A DNA stretch of 64,000 nt from Phaeotremella fagi. Lineage: Eukaryota > Basidiomycota > Tremellomycetes > Tremellales > Phaeotremellaceae. Shown here piece by piece: positions 30,944 through 44,689 of the stretch. The stretch is taken from positions 310,001-374,000 of the forward strand of contig BCHU01000015.1 of assembly GCA_001599715.1 (NCBI GenBank). Direction: 5' to 3'. The notes under the pieces were generated by a model that did no database searches, was not told the DNA's origin, and saw only the letters and a program-made list of their open reading frames with translations. Position 1 is the stretch's first letter. Each line of letters opens with the position of its first letter. The translations under genes and the position numbers were made by a program.

Positions 30944-32540
30944 ATGACTGAGCAGGTGGATGTAGAAAATGAAAAAGCAATCAACATAATCCATGAACCC
31001 GCTGTTCTGGCTCGACAGCCAACAATCACCATCGTAGCTACACCTGAAAAAACGACTTTCACTCGTTCACAAGTGAATCTGCTGGTCACTATGGCAGCTG
31101 TTTCAGCAACGTTTTCTGGATTCGCTTCGAACATCTATTTCCCAGCTATACCAACCATGGCAACTGCTTTACACACTTCCGTGGAAAATATTAATCTTAC
31201 TGTGACTTCTTATATGATCTTTCAAGCTATTTCACCAACTTTCTGGGGGTGAGTGTTTTTCTCGATTCAAACCGGGTCAGTTGTTAACGTTGTTTACAAA
31301 GTGCAATCTCTGATGTTTATGGGAGACGATTGACTGTTATAACGACACTTTGTGTTTTCTTTTCAGCTTGTATTGGTTTAGCTTTGATCACGGAATATTA
31401 CCAGTTACTTGTTCTGCGTTGTCTGCAGAGTTCTGGTAGTGCAAGCACAATAGCGATAGGTGCTGGGATCATTGGAGATGTCACATTACCGGAACATAGG
31501 GGTGGATATTTGGGAATTTATCAGACTGGTCTATTGATGCCTTTGGGTTAGTCAGACTCTGCATATATACGTATAGATATTGATTAAAAATAGCTATCGG
31601 TCCTATTATCGGTGGTGGACTAGCGGAGAAATTAGGATGGAGGGCGATCTTTTGGTTCCTATCGATATACTCTGGGGTCTATCTTGTTATCCTGATATTA
31701 GCTCTACCGGAGACACTACACTCGTTGGTCGGTAACGGAGGACTTTCACCATTCCCACTAGCTCGAGCACCATTGGAACGACTCACAGCATCCCGAAAAC
31801 CAATCACTTCGAATGAAGAGATCCAAGAAAGATCCTTACCTAAATTCAAGATAGATTTTATCGGACCTATCAGAATGATCTTCCATCGTCGAATTTTCTT
31901 TCTTCTTCTTTTCTTATCAATCCATTATTCAGCATGGATGATGGCCGTCACCGCCCAATCTTCTTTATTCTCATCAATCTATTCTTTATCCGAAGCTGAA
32001 ATCGGTTTAACGTTTTTAGCTAACGGGGTAGGATGCATGTTGGGGACTTTGACTACTGGTAAATTCTTGGATCGTGATTATGCAAGGTACAAAAAGAATT
32101 TTCGGGGTGAAGCTAAGGATTTCCCTTTGGAGACTGCTAGACTTCGAACTATTTGGTTATGGGCACCGTTGGAATGGGGCTCACTGTTAATGTTCGGATG
32201 GACTCTTGATAGACAGGTTCATATTGCTGCTCCGTTAGTGGCAACATTCATCACGGCTTGGTCGTCAATGTCAACTGTCTCTGTTGTAAATACTTTACTG
32301 GTTGATCTGTATCCTAAACATGGGGCTTCAGCTACTGCCGCTTTGAATCTCTTTCGATGTTTAGTTGGTGCTGGGGCTACTGCTTCTGTTAGTCCTACCG
32401 TTGATCGAATTGGTATAGGTTGGACATTCACACTTTGGACATGTTTGATGGCTGCGTCCATCATCCCAGTGGTAATCCTGTTTCGTAATAGTAGCAGAGA
32501 AAGGCGGGAAGAACATGTTACTAGTCAAGATACGGTTTGA
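30944..32540 (+). CDS. MFS transporter, DHA1 (QDR/TPO-like) drug:H+ antiporter family
   Basis: Three exons (30,944-31,248, 31,302-31,546, 31,594-32,540) give 498 residues, normal for a 12-span major facilitator. After a 45-residue cytosolic start come LVTMAAVSATFSGFASNIYF (span 1), then WGAISDVYGRRLTV, the MFS motif A between spans 2 and 3, and LLVLRCLQSSGSASTIAIGA (span 4). Motif C is less plain; AIGPIIGGGLAEKLGWRAIF is the conserved end of span 5 region. A long hydrophilic loop (LERLTASRKPITSNEEIQER) divides the halves. The family exports drugs, polyamines or other small molecules across the plasma membrane; the substrate cannot be told from sequence. It converges on KAP120 with a gap of 130 nt. 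Confidence 0.9.
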
Positions 32541-32670
32541 TATCACTTGTATACATTTGAACAATCTTTATGTATCGCTATCAGAGAGACAATACATTCA
32601 TCTAAAATCTAAAGATCATTATCATTAAAAGATATCTTCATGTCGGTATACAGCAACCCCTCCCCTCCCC

Positions 32671-35600
32671 CTACTGCAAAAACTTCTCCAAACTCCTTCG
32701 AGTCCCTTCATCAGCTTTCTCCCAATAAGCACCCAAACCAACCCCCTGGGCCTGTGTCAAAACATTAATAATATATTGTTTCAATGAAATCGAAAAGGCC
32801 GGATCTGAATCTTCTAACGCTAATCGTCTAATACCTTCTGGTGTATCTAATAACAAAGAATTTCCATCAGTCCGAACTAAGTGAAATTGGGTAGAGAGGT
32901 GGACATACTTTCTATTTCTGAATATTCTATACTATTTGTTGTTTTCCAATGTTGGACAGCGGCTCTGTTGTTGCAAATCAGTGAACAATCAATTGTGAAA
33001 AGTTGATGTGACCTACTCTGGCGCAGTGGGATCAACCTGAGAAGCTTGAATTTCTCCTAAAACATCAAGGAAGATATTCACTAAGTTTCCATCAGTACGA
33101 CATCCCTCACACTCCTTGAGTGAACTTACTAAACTCCCCATCAAGTCTATCAAGAACTTGATGATTACCCTAAAAAGTTGTTTTCAACGACCAAAAATGA
33201 AAGTATTCAATTGAAACCAACCTACCGTAGTCAAAAGTATCCCTGCACCCATCGCCACCGCCTTCCTAGTCCTAGCTTCAGCGACATAATCGAAATTCCT
33301 CCACAAAGCGTCCAGAACCTCTTCCAAAACTTTCTCACCATCCCGACCGTCCCGTCTAGCAACCTCCGCAACCATCTGTAGAAAACCGTTTGGATCAGAT
33401 AAAGCGATCCGCGAAAGTATCTCTAAATACGCAGCCAGGATGATTCCACTAGCTTTATCGTCCTCGAGGGATTTCAGGATGTGTTGGAAGATGGTTGAAT
33501 CTAGGAGGAGGGGGGCGAGGTTCTGTAGTGGAGTTGTACGGATTAGGAGGGAGAGGGTGGTTTGGAGTCTTTGGATGGAGGTCGCGTTGGCTTTGGAGGT
33601 TTGGAGGGCTTTCGCTAGGGTTGTGCAGAGGTTGGGACCGAATGACTGGGTGTGGGTCAGCTTAAACCAGAATGGCTGGGTTGGCCTGTAGGAAGCTAAC
33701 TTACCTGGATAATACTTCCAGCATCTAGGAGGAGATACGATTCAAGAATCGTCAATAACCGATTCAAAAGATCCATGTTATCCCCCAAAATACCCAATAA
33801 CCCAGGAACCAATCTTATGAGACCAGTTTCAGGTGTAGGTTGGAAAGGAGAAGTAGCGTTGTACAAAGCAGCTTGCCATCTATGTTTGTGTCAGCTAAAT
33901 GGAAAATATTCAAACTAGCTTACAGAAGTAAACCGTCTTCCTCGAAGAAATCTTTAGCTGGAGGAACCAGACTCTCTTCGATGAGTGGTATGACGAGATC
34001 CATCAATCCACCTGAGGATCCTTTGGCGGCCTAGGTCGGGTTAACGAACGGCTTGTATAGGATATTAGATAAGCCACTCACGGAAACAAGTTTTGTGGTG
34101 AGGACGACCAACGACGCTTTGAACAACCATTCTCCCTCTAGACCTGATGCTCCTTGCCCTGTGCATGGGTTAGCGGGAATATGTATAGACCACAGGATAT
34201 TGACTTACAGAGACCTGGAATAGCTTGAGCCAAAGTAGGTAGGTACGGCATAATCTACATGAGTGTTAGTTACGTCGAAGCCAGCCATGATGGACGATGA
34301 CCAACTAACCTTATCCTCAACCCGTTCAATGACAACACCAATCGAATCATTAACGAATCGTTTCCCAGGTAAAGTCGAAGCCTCCCCCAAAAGTTTAATA
34401 AGACCCTCAGAGGATTGTTGTAAATAAGGCAAGAAATAATCAATCTCCATTTCCCACAGCTAAATCAAAAATTCAATCAGCTTTTATCCCATGGATCCAA
34501 ACGAGAGCTCGAAAAAACTCACATCAACAGATTCTTTGATCGCTATGGCGGCGGAAAGGTTGACGGCTAAATCTGATGATTCCCCACGTTCAGTTAAAAG
34601 ATGTAAGAGGATTTGCCAGACTAATGGTAATTTTGCGCATTCTTCATCGGCTGAGACCCATTGTCCTATTAACCATGCAACTCGTCGTTTGACGATTCGA
34701 TGTCTGCGGAATAGTCAGTTTGTCTTTGGAGAATCATTTTCAAGACACGACATACAATGGTAAACCTTGTCCTAGCCATGAAGCTATACCTCCGAGGAAC
34801 GCATTGAAATCTACACCTCCATAGGCTGAGAGACTACGACTGAGTCTACCGAGTGCACAATAGACTGCTTCGCGACGTAAGATTGCGGGTAGGTCGTTAG
34901 GTGGTGCAGCTGGTTTTGTCAGCTTTAACAATGAAGATGAAAGAAAGCTCACCTTCAGATTCAGAGAGAATCTTCAACATCTCAGGTTCAATAACTTTAT
35001 GTTCAGCTGGTAGATGTCTACAAGCGTTGTTAAGTGCCATCAAAACTCTCTCTGCACAAGGCTAGAGCAAAGGTCAGCTGAATTCAACCAAGAAAGCTAG
35101 CTAACCCACCCTAAATTCAAAAGACCAAGCTTCCTCATCGTTACTCTCAGCAATCAACCATTCTTCAGATTCATCCTCCAACCCTTCAAGGTCTGTTGAG
35201 GTTAATGGTAAAAGTTTATCGACGAGTAGATGGAGACCTGAGAGGATGAAGGGTGGGGTGAAGACTTTTAATTAGTCGTGATCTAACGGCTAGACGTACT
35301 ATCTGGATGATCTACCGCTAATATTGGTAGAATATCTTTGAACAGCAACATTCCTAATAGAAGGAATCTTTTTGGGTAAGCAACATCATCACCATCTACA
35401 CGTTTTATTAGTAACTCAAATTTGAGACCACGAATGTCACAGCACTTACCATCATTTGCAACAGCACCATCAGATCCCGCTACAACACCACCAACTTCAC
35501 CCCACCACCAACCAACTCCACCAGTACTTCCGTCAAGTTTACAAAAACCCTTCGGATCAGCTGAAATCATAACCCTCCACCATTTCCCAATAGCTCGTAA

Positions 35601-36689
35601 ATGTTTGATGAGTGAATGTAAAATTCCCTTTGAACTTCCTTGAGGTTGATGGGATAGATTTGAGATGATGCGTAAACGATGAGATTGGATTATTGGGGCG
35701 TGATGGACGGAATGGTGGAGGAGGTTTTGGATTTGGGATAGGGCTGTATCGGTTTGGAGACCTTTGGCTTTGTGCCAATGCCATTGGGAGAAACGGGCTA
35801 GGATTCTGATGAATCGTCAGTAGATGATCTAAGATCAATTTATTAAAATTGAAGAACTCACTTGAAAGCATATCTCCCAGCTTCACCAATAACCCAATCA
35901 TCATCACCGTTCCTCTCTTTCGTACCCCAAATCTCCAAAACTTTACCGACAGGACCAACAAACACCTCCTCAAGCATACCCATGACAACAGCCCCAGTAG
36001 ATAATTTGACACTACGCCATTCTTTCACCAGAGCGTTGATAGTCCATAGAGTGTTGATAAGGACGATGGACGTTGTTGATGATGTGGCGGTGGTGGAGGA
36101 TTCTTGGAGTTGGGATAGACAGGTTAGGAGTGGGTTTAGGAGGAGTTGGGGTAGGTTGGGGAATTGTTTCGGATATTCGATTCTACCTATGGCGACTAGG
36201 AGGTTTAGTTGGGGTCGGGCGATCTGTGTATTTGGTTAGTTGGTGGTTGGTTGTGACGTGTGAGACTCACTGAAAGATCTGATTCCTCTAGAAAACTAAA
36301 GAGACGTTCACGAACTTCAGGTTTTCTAGCTTCAGGTATAAGACTAATAGAGGTTGAGTGTATCAGCTTGACATATTCTTTACGGAGAAGACGTAGCTGG
36401 ACTCACGCTTTGCTTCTCCATTTAGTCTTCATTTCACGTCCAGTGATAACAGAAGCCAACAATCTTTCAGGTTGACTAAGTGATTTATCACTAGCGAAGG
36501 CTTGGAGAGCTATGAAGAATTCTGAGAGCCGGGGGGTTAGTTGTAGTAAACGAGCACGGTGATTAGTTTTGACTTACCGGGCTCTTTGAAGAGATCAGTT
36601 AGGGTTTGTTGATCTTTCACATAACCTTGGTTTGAGGTTGGATTTATTATTGAATGGACTAGAGTTCTTAGATCGTGGTGGTTGTTCAT
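32671..36689 (-). CDS. KAP120: Importin-11-type karyopherin (Kap120)
   Basis: Large HEAT-repeat nuclear import receptor, about 1,000 residues, split by many introns of about 50 nt. The N-terminus (MNNHHDLRTLVHSIINPTS, LLASVITGREMKTKWRSKAI) carries the importin-beta N-terminal pattern that binds Ran-GTP. Later blocks match importin-11: EYPKQFPNLPQLLLNPLLTC, LTSTDLEGLEDESEEWLIAE, WSFEFRPCAERVLMALN, REAVYCALGRLSRSLSAYGG, and RRVAWLIGQWVSADEECAKL. It ends GAYWEKADEGTRRSLEKFLQ. In yeast Kap120 works in nuclear import and ribosome assembly. Its start lies 197 nt from the divergent TRM61 start. I did not resolve every exon edge. Confidence 0.87.
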
Positions 36690-36886
36690 GGTGGTGTTTG
36701 GTCAGGATAGTCAGCTGGGATTAAGCTTGACTGGGGGTGGTGGTGGTGGTGGTGGTGGTTGAGTTGATGTTGAAACTGAAATCTAGGTACCTGTAGGCGT
36801 AAAATATAAATGACACGTCATTAAATTCATTATTTGGCTCAAAAGTTGAAAGTGACTCTCTAACTTGATCTTCAACAACCACCACC
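36690..36886. promoter_or_regulatory. Compact divergent promoter KAP120 / TRM61 with GGT repeat
   Basis: Only 197 nt separate the two ATGs, so the promoter is probably shared. A GGT trinucleotide run lies at about 36,735-36,760. The minus-strand ORF over this region (36,721-36,981) is mostly that repeat translated as polythreonine and is not a gene. Confidence 0.5.
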
Positions 36887-38635
36887 ATGTCAATGTTCCA
36901 TTCAAGAACGCATATACAAGAAGGCGATCTAGTTATAATATATATGGTAGGTATCTCATCATTCAGCTCAACTGACCACACAAGAATCGCGATAATATGG
37001 TAGCGATAACTATCAAATCAGGTGAAATCTTTCATAACAAATTTGGGAAATATCAACATTCAGATTTCATCGGTGAAAAGTTTGGATCCAAGGTGGGCAA
37101 TACTCTATCTCCGAAAGATAAACCATCTAGAACTAAATCGATGATGCTATAGATCCACTCCCCACCCCCCAACTCAGGATATATCCATCTCCTCAAACCA
37201 ACACCGGAATTATGGACACTCTCTCTCCCACATCGAACGCAAATCCTCTATCTCCCAGATATAGCGTACATAACCCAAGAACTCGGTGTTAGAGTCGGTG
37301 GGAAAGTTATAGAAGCTGGTACGGGGAGTGGGAGTATGACACATTCTTTATCTAGGAGTTTGGGGGATCGAGGTAGGTTGTTGAGTTATGAATATCATAA
37401 AGGTAGATTTGAAAAGGCTGGGTAGGTTTTTTTCTTTTTGCCTGGGTGGGAGGGGGACTGATTCACTTGGGGTATAGAGTTGAATTTGAACATCATGGGT
37501 TGGAGAATGTTTCGTTGCAACATAGGAATGTTTGTAAAGATGGATTTGGGGAGGTTGAGGGTGTCGAAGCTGGTGAGTTAGGCGTTAAGCGTAGTTGTCT
37601 AGCAGTCATTCACACGGCTTAGTGTTTCTCGATTTACCTGCTCCTTGGGAAGCTATACCTCATGCAGTGAAGACGTTACGGGTAAGTTGGAAACACTTCC
37701 GGTTGATTAGTGGTCTAACTCTTACCATCGTAGCCCGATGTCATCACTAAGATATGTTGTTTCAGTCCTTGTCTCGAACAAGTACTCAAAACAGTATCTG
37801 CACTACGAACAGAAGGGTTTTCAGGTATATCCATCCTACAAACCACCGAGATCATAACTGACTAACCATCTCCATAGACATCTTCACCCAAGAAGTCCTA
37901 TCAAGAACACACGAACTCGTCCAACCCCCTCCCCAAAATTCATCACACCTAAACACGATTTCGTCTTTAGTGGATAAACTGAAAGATCACGAGACTAGAA
38001 AAGAACATAGAAGGGTTATACAGATGAGAACTGCTAGGACGAAAGCTAGAGAAAGGAAGGAATTGGAGATGAAAGCTGCCGCTGCTACTGCTGTTGCTGG
38101 GGAATCGGAGGAGACTGGGACGGTTGGAGTGAAGAGGAAAATCGATTTGGTGGAGGGTGAATCTAGGTCGGAGACGGTGGTCGAAGATGGCTTGGATATA
38201 AATGTGTCTGAAACGGTTAAAGAGGAAACAATAGACAAAGCAACGGTTTCAGACGAGACTACAAAGGAATCTGCCGACACCACGGATACAAGAGAAGCAG
38301 ATCCAGAACCAACACCCTCTAACCCAATATGGGCGGAACCTGCAACGACTTACTCCACGATGATCTTAACCAAACCATCAACAGAAATGAGAGGTCACAC
38401 GTCGTATCTAACATTCGGTAGGTTCTACCCCAAAAACGTCAGAGATCAACTGGCCAGTCAGGAGAACAAGTCTAGTGGATTTGGATTGGCGGTGGGGGCT
38501 AAACGGGTTGTGGAACTTGGTGGTGGCGGGATAAGAGAGGATAGTGTTGTTAGTACTGAATATGGGAGTGATGGGATGGACGGAGTTATTGGGACGTTGA
38601 GTGAAGAGGAGATGTTGGCTTTGGGTGGGAGGTGA
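36887..38635 (+). CDS. TRM61: tRNA (adenine58-N1)-methyltransferase catalytic subunit
   Basis: Catalytic subunit (Gcd14/Trm61) that works with Trm6 in the nucleus to make m1A58 in tRNAs, needed for initiator tRNA stability. Seven exons: 36,887-36,946, 36,985-37,092, 37,153-37,421, 37,478-37,572, 37,623-37,681, 37,734-37,824, 37,878-38,635; 479 residues. Landmarks: [50 protein letters not shown], the SAM-binding [18 protein letters not shown], then [19 protein letters not shown] with the catalytic Asp motif, and [19 protein letters not shown] long acidic insert ([20 protein letters not shown] onward) precedes the final [10 protein letters not shown] block, which is usual in fungal Trm61. The first intron is only 38 nt. 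Confidence 0.95.
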
Positions 38636-39506
38636 TGTTGTGATGTTGTAGTGCCACATTGAATGCCACGTGTTACGCGCTATGATTCTTCTGACGTTCC
38701 TTTGGCCCCGTCCCCCTCGTCTCACCCACCCACCCTCCCTCACTCATTTTCACAGCGACAACTAACAACTACTATTTATTCTCATTCTCATTCTCCTGTT
38801 TATTCTATTCAATCTTATAACTCTTATATATCCTAACATCACATCACATCACCCCACCCCCACCCCCATTCCCACCATCATCACCACACAACGCACCAAT
38901 CAATCAAATCAATACCACACACAATAAACCGCACTTCGTTTCAACCCGCACCGCCCCTTTTTAAGTTTACTTTTCAACTCCACCAACACCAACTTAATTG
39001 AATCACTTCCATCATCCATCTTCATCCTCAAGATCATATACTCCTTATATCATTAATCACCTGGAAGTGAAAGCAAACATCATCATCTATAACAACATCC
39101 TTGTTACGAAGACCATCGGTCATTGGTTACAGATCAAGAAAAAGTGTTATTTTTCGATCGTTCGTTGACTTAGCTTGTAGCTTTTAGTCTGTTCCCGGTA
39201 AGTCATGTTTCTTTTAACATCAATCCTAAATCCTCTATTGGATTCCATCGAGAATTTCTCATGTTCTTCTATATAAAACAACGTTTATATTACCCTGCCT
39301 TCTGTTGTTACACACTTTAACCTCCCTCACTACCATCGTTCAGCCATCGACATCCTGAAACGACTTATTGACATCATCCTTAGTTCTAGTTCTCTCCTTC
39401 ACGACCTTACGACGACAAGAAATGAATACATAAAAAACATCATTAGCACATTGATAGATCTAAACGACAACCGCGCATAAAAGTTTCTCATTCCCACAAA
39501 CCAACA
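38636..39506. promoter_or_regulatory. Long promoter/5' leader of the chitin synthase gene
   Basis: About 870 nt of C- and T-rich DNA with no supported gene. The donor ccg|gtaagt at 39,198 and the acceptor ttcag ending at 39,343 could define a 146-nt 5'UTR intron. Stretches such as CACATCACATCACCCC and CCCACCCCCACCCCC (38,839-38,868) are low complexity. Confidence 0.4.
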
Positions 39507-42500
39507 ATGTCACGCCCCAACCCTACCTCCAACGTCTCATTCCGTGATGCCCCACCATCCAGACGATCCAACAACATCCCAGAACAACCTCCACGTCCAC
39601 CAGCTAAAAATCTACCTTCCAAAACTTCTTTGACTACAACTACATCCGGTACGAGTTCTGGTTATCAGGGTGGGAATTTAGGTTATGGCGATGACGGGTA
39701 TGTCGATGTTGGTAACGTTAACCCACAAGGGTTTTCGGAAAGTAATGGTGCAGATGTTAGACGTAAGAAGAGTATGGTTAAACCTGATAGAGAGAGGATC
39801 GATCCTGGTCATAGACTTTGGCATTATCGTGAACATGCTGCTGATGATGGTGTTAGAGTTCAACCTAGTTGTAAGTTGAGAGTTAGATTGAAATTATCTT
39901 AACTTACAATTTATTCCCAACAGCAACTGGTAATCAACCTTACAACTCCAGATCTGGCGGTGCGAATTTACGTCGTGGGAAATCATTATTAGCAAGAGAA
40001 CAAGATGAAGGTGGCCATGAATCCGGATTAAACATATTTAAACGGGGTGCAACAATTCGTAGAAAAGCTTCACAAGCTACCCCTCGTCAAGCACCAACTG
40101 CGACTCAAACCAACAGAATCGCTACCGGCGCAGTCAAAGTTCATCCAGAAGAGAAACTAGGTTGTTTAGGCAATTTCGCTCCAGGTCCAAAAGACGCTTG
40201 GATGGTTTACTGTTTCTTGTTGACTTGTTTAGTTCCTGGATTCGTCCTTCGTGGAGTCTTCGGGAAGAAGACACCAGAAGCTCAAAGAGCTTGGAGAGAG
40301 AAGATCGGGATCGTCAGTATCTGCGCTAGTTTAATGGCAGTTGTCGGTTTCGTTACTTTTGGTTTCACCCAGGCTGTCTGTGGAACTCAGGCTTTACGTA
40401 TCGCCGGTGGTCAAGCTAATAATGGATCTTTGATTATCAACGGGTTCGATTACGATTTCTCGAAATGGAATCATCCAGCTGCTGGAACTTATTTCAATGG
40501 TTCAGTTAACCCTCTTTATTCAGAGCAATGGTTATACGGGGGAAGATATGCTGGTGGTTCAGATGCAAGTTTCCTTTTCCAGAATGTCAACGATAATTGT
40601 TTGGGTGTCATTAATCCTGCTTCGACAACTACCATCACATGGAATCAAACTAGTGGTGGTAAAGCTATGGCATATTATTTCCCTTGTAACCTACACGATC
40701 AAAATGGTACCACCCCAATCAATCAAACTGGTTACAACAGTCCTATCAATTGTCATGACAGTAATTACGCCAGAACGAATTTCTCAAACACCATCCCAAC
40801 CGCGGAAATCTATTATACTTGGGATAAAATTCAGGATTCAACAAGAAATCTCGCTGTTTACAAATCTGCCGTACTCGATCTTAATCTTTTGAACTGGCTC
40901 AGTACCACTCAAGTCTCTTATCCTGCTTTCTTCGATACTATCAAAGTCGCGAATGCGACATACCAAGGAAGGGATATTACTGCAACAATTGAACGAGCTG
41001 GTCTTCAAAAGGAGGCCATGTGTTTATCGGATATCATTCAAGTCGGTTTCCTAGATTCCATCTCGATCGGTTGTGTGGCATCGGACGTCGTTCTCTACGT
41101 TTCGTTGGTTTTCATTCTAGGTGCAGTCGGAATTAAATTCGGTATGGCAGTCATCTTTGGTTGGTTCCTTTCATGGAGATTAGGTAATTTCGAAGGTGAA
41201 AGTTATCAACAACGTATGAAACGGGCTGCGGAAATCGAAAATTGGACAGATGATATTTATAAAGCTGCACCAGGTTATTTGAGACCTAACGCTAAGAATG
41301 GTAATCAAAGAAAAACTGTTTTCTTACCTACGACTTCTAGGTATAGTAAAGCTGAGCCAATGTTGGTTAATCAATCGAGACCTAGTACGACTTATGGTGG
41401 ATACGACATGCCAAGACGTCAAGCTTCAAGTATGTACGGTAACAAACTTGGTCCTGGTACACCACCTGGTTCTCCAATGATTCGTAATTCAAGATCATCA
41501 ACTTCTTTACCTTTCAGGGATGAATCGCATTCTAATCTCGCGGATTCAGCATGTCCTTTCCCACTTCATAACGTTATTCCACAACCTTCACCTGATTTCG
41601 AACCTTTCCAGTATCCATTGGTTCATTCGATATGTTTGGTTACCGCTTATTCAGAATCTGTTGAAGGTTTACGAACAACTCTTGATTCATTGGCTACGAC
41701 TGATTATCCAAACAGTCATAAATTGATACTGGTCATTTGTGATGGTATGGTCCGAGGTGCCGGTTCAGACAAATATACACCGGATATCTGTCTGAGCATG
41801 ATGAAAGAACTCGTCGTTCCTGCTGACGAAGTCGAACCTCATTCTTACGTCGCTATCGCCGATGGTCATAAACGACACAACATGGCTAAAGTCTATGCTG
41901 GATTCTATTCGTACGATAGCGAAACGGTCGAACCATCAAAACAACAACGTGTGCCCATAGTCCTAGTCGCCAAACACGGTAACCCACTCGAACACAACGA
42001 TCCAAAACCAGGTAACAGAGGTAAACGAGATTCGCAAATCGTTTTAATGTCTTTCCTTCAAAAAGTAATGTTCGACGAACGAATGACAACGTTCGAATAT
42101 GAATTCTTCAATTCCATTTGGAGATGTACCGGGATTTCACCCGATCGTTATGAAACCGTCCTTTGCGTTGATGCTGATACTAAAGTTTTCCCGGATTCTT
42201 TGACTAGGATGAACGCTTGTATGGTTAATGATCATGATATCATGGGATTGTGTGGAGAGACGAAAATCGCTAATAAATCCGAAACTTGGGTTACTATGAT
42301 TCAAGGTATGTTGTGTTGATTTTATATTAAGGCAAGACGTTGTGCTGACTTTGATAGTCTTTGAATACTACATCTCGCATCATCTTACTAAAGCTTTCGA
42401 ATCCGTGTTTGGTGGTGTCACTTGTTTACCAGGTTGTTTCAGTATGTACCGAATCAAGGCACCTAAAGGAGATCGTGGATATTGGGTACCAATCCTAGCC

Positions 42501-44206
42501 AATCCAGATATCTGTGAACATTACTCGGAAAACGTCGTCGACACTTTACATAAAAAGAATCTATTACTTTTAGGTGAAGATCGATATCTCTCCACTTTGA
42601 TGCTTAAAACGTTCCCAAAACGTAAAATGGTTTTCTGTCCTCAAGCGGTTTGCAAAACCATCGTACCGGATGAATTCAGGATTTTGTTATCTCAACGTCG
42701 ACGATGGATCAATTCGACTGTTCACAATTTATTCGAATTAATGTTGGTCAGAGATCTTTGTGGAACGTTCTGTTTCTCAATGCAGTTCGTCGTCTTTATG
42801 GATTTAGTTGGTACTTTGGTTCTACCTGCTGCTATCTCCTTCACACTTTATATTATCGTGGTTTCGATTATCCCTCAATCGATCACTCATATTGAAAAAC
42901 CGGTAGTTTCGTTGATCCTACTTGCTTTCATTTTGGGTCTACCAGGTGTACTTATCGTCATCACTTCGAGGAAAGTCGCTTATGTCGGTTGGATGTTGAT
43001 GTACTTGATTTCTCTACCTATCTGGAATTTATGTCTACCGGCTTACGCTTTCTGGCATATGGACGATTTCTCATGGGGTGAAACTAGAAAAATCGTTGGT
43101 GAAAACAAAGAAGGTAATCATGGTGATAAAGAGGGTGAATTCGATTCCAGTCATATCATCATGAAACGTTGGGTCGAATTTGAGAAGGAAAGAAGGTGGA
43201 GGAATGGAACTACGTCAAGAGATTCTTATTATGACGTTGTTCGATCGACTTCACCTAAAGGTCCATCTGGTTCCAACAGATATTCTGTCGTGTCGACCTC
43301 GGAAACTTATGCTTCTGGATTCGGTACCACGGAATCTAATCCACTGTTTAGACAATCACAATCTTTCGCTTCAATGTCACAAGCTGGGTTATACAATAAT
43401 TCTCCGGATATCAGATCAGAACATAACGTTTCGAATCTCGCTTTGCCTGCTGCTAGAAGTGGTACACAATTAGGTCCACCATTGGGACGTGATCCTTCAC
43501 CTGCATCAACTGAATCTGGTGGTTCGGGTTCTGCCAATCGATTGGAAAGAGGTGTAAGCGACGATCCATCTTCGTTCTCACATTCAAGTTCTGGTACAGG
43601 TTTCGGAGCGGGATCTGGAAATTATCCTTATAACCCGTACAACAGCGATTCATATCTCGATGAAGCTGAACAACCTATTCTACCATCTCATGGAGGGTTG
43701 AGTGCGGCTTCTTTCTCGTCTCCAACGGTTTCACCTGATTATAGATCGAACCAGAATCAACAGAACACGCAATATAACGTTTTCAGTGAACCTGAAGATT
43801 ACAGATCGACGTCGAACCCGATCACACCGATTAAAACTAATTTCTCTGCTCAATCGCAGCAATCTCCTTATAGTCCTTCTCAATCTCAACCACCACCACA
43901 ACAGCAACAGCAACGTCAACCTTCACACGGTCGTGGATTCAGTTTGACTGATCCCGGTATAGTACCTGTACCATCTCAAAGTGGTAAACAGTTAGATCAT
44001 CAACCGGTTAGAAGAGTTTCCAAGGCTGCCACTGCAACTGGAACTAAACGAAGTTCGAGAACTAACATGGTTAGTCCTGTTAGTACTTCAAGTCATACTT
44101 CTAGTTTACCACCTGGTGCTGTAAGTTTAACGTTTGGATGCTGTGGTTTGATATCAACTAACGAATTGATTTATAGGCTCCACCTCAATCGCAACATCGA
44201 TATTAA
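39507..44206 (+). CDS. Class IV chitin synthase (Chs3-type)
   Basis: Plasma-membrane glycosyltransferase (family 2) that polymerises UDP-GlcNAc into cell-wall chitin. Four exons: 39,507-39,870, 39,924-42,305, 42,358-44,120 and 44,177-44,206; 1,512 residues. After a disordered N-terminus come [20 protein letters not shown] (membrane span), a large lumenal part including [20 protein letters not shown] (cytochrome b5-like region of class IV enzymes), spans near [20 protein letters not shown], and the catalytic domain: [53 protein letters not shown] and [13 protein letters not shown] (the QRRRW motif, near residue 1,027). Further spans follow, then a Ser/Gln-rich cytosolic tail. The last exon is 30 nt. 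There is no myosin motor, which excludes classes V and VII. Confidence 0.94.
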
Positions 44207-44689
44207 GACATTGATACATATGAATATACGAAGAACACTTGTTTTGTTGATTTGATTTCACCCCCGGACATTCCACCCTCCCCTCCACCTCACTAATGAT
44301 CAATGAATATATTAATCCAACTCGTATAAATCATCAAAACCTTTCCTCTTTTTCCCCCTGTTTATTGTTTCTTTGATAGATATAGTACTCTTGAACTTTT
44401 TATATCCTTTTCCTTTCCTGTTCTTTCATTCAGTTTCGTAGTTTTCTTTCTGTTTTTTTGTTATATACAGTACACGTCTGTGATTACGATGGATCAATGA
44501 ACATTTAGCTCTTAGTCTCTTGGACGAGGTGGCAGTTCCGTGTGGCACTTGTACTTGTACAGGATTCAACATTACTGTCGACGTCACGTTCAATCTTACA
44601 TACTCGCAAAGGAAAAACTAACTAACTAACTAACTAACTACACTGCAAAACACGTCTTTGAAACAACAAAGGATTACACCTTTACCCTC
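44207..44689. other. 3' flank of chitin synthase gene; AACT repeat
   Basis: About 480 nt between convergent genes. It holds T-rich 3'UTR-like DNA and a perfect short tandem repeat of AACT units at about 44,618-44,640. No gene. Confidence 0.45.

Noticed and set aside
36721..36981. Minus-strand ORF of 86 codons over the KAP120/TRM61 promoter
   Set aside because: It covers TRM61 exon 1 in antisense and its C-terminus is the translated GGT repeat (polythreonine).
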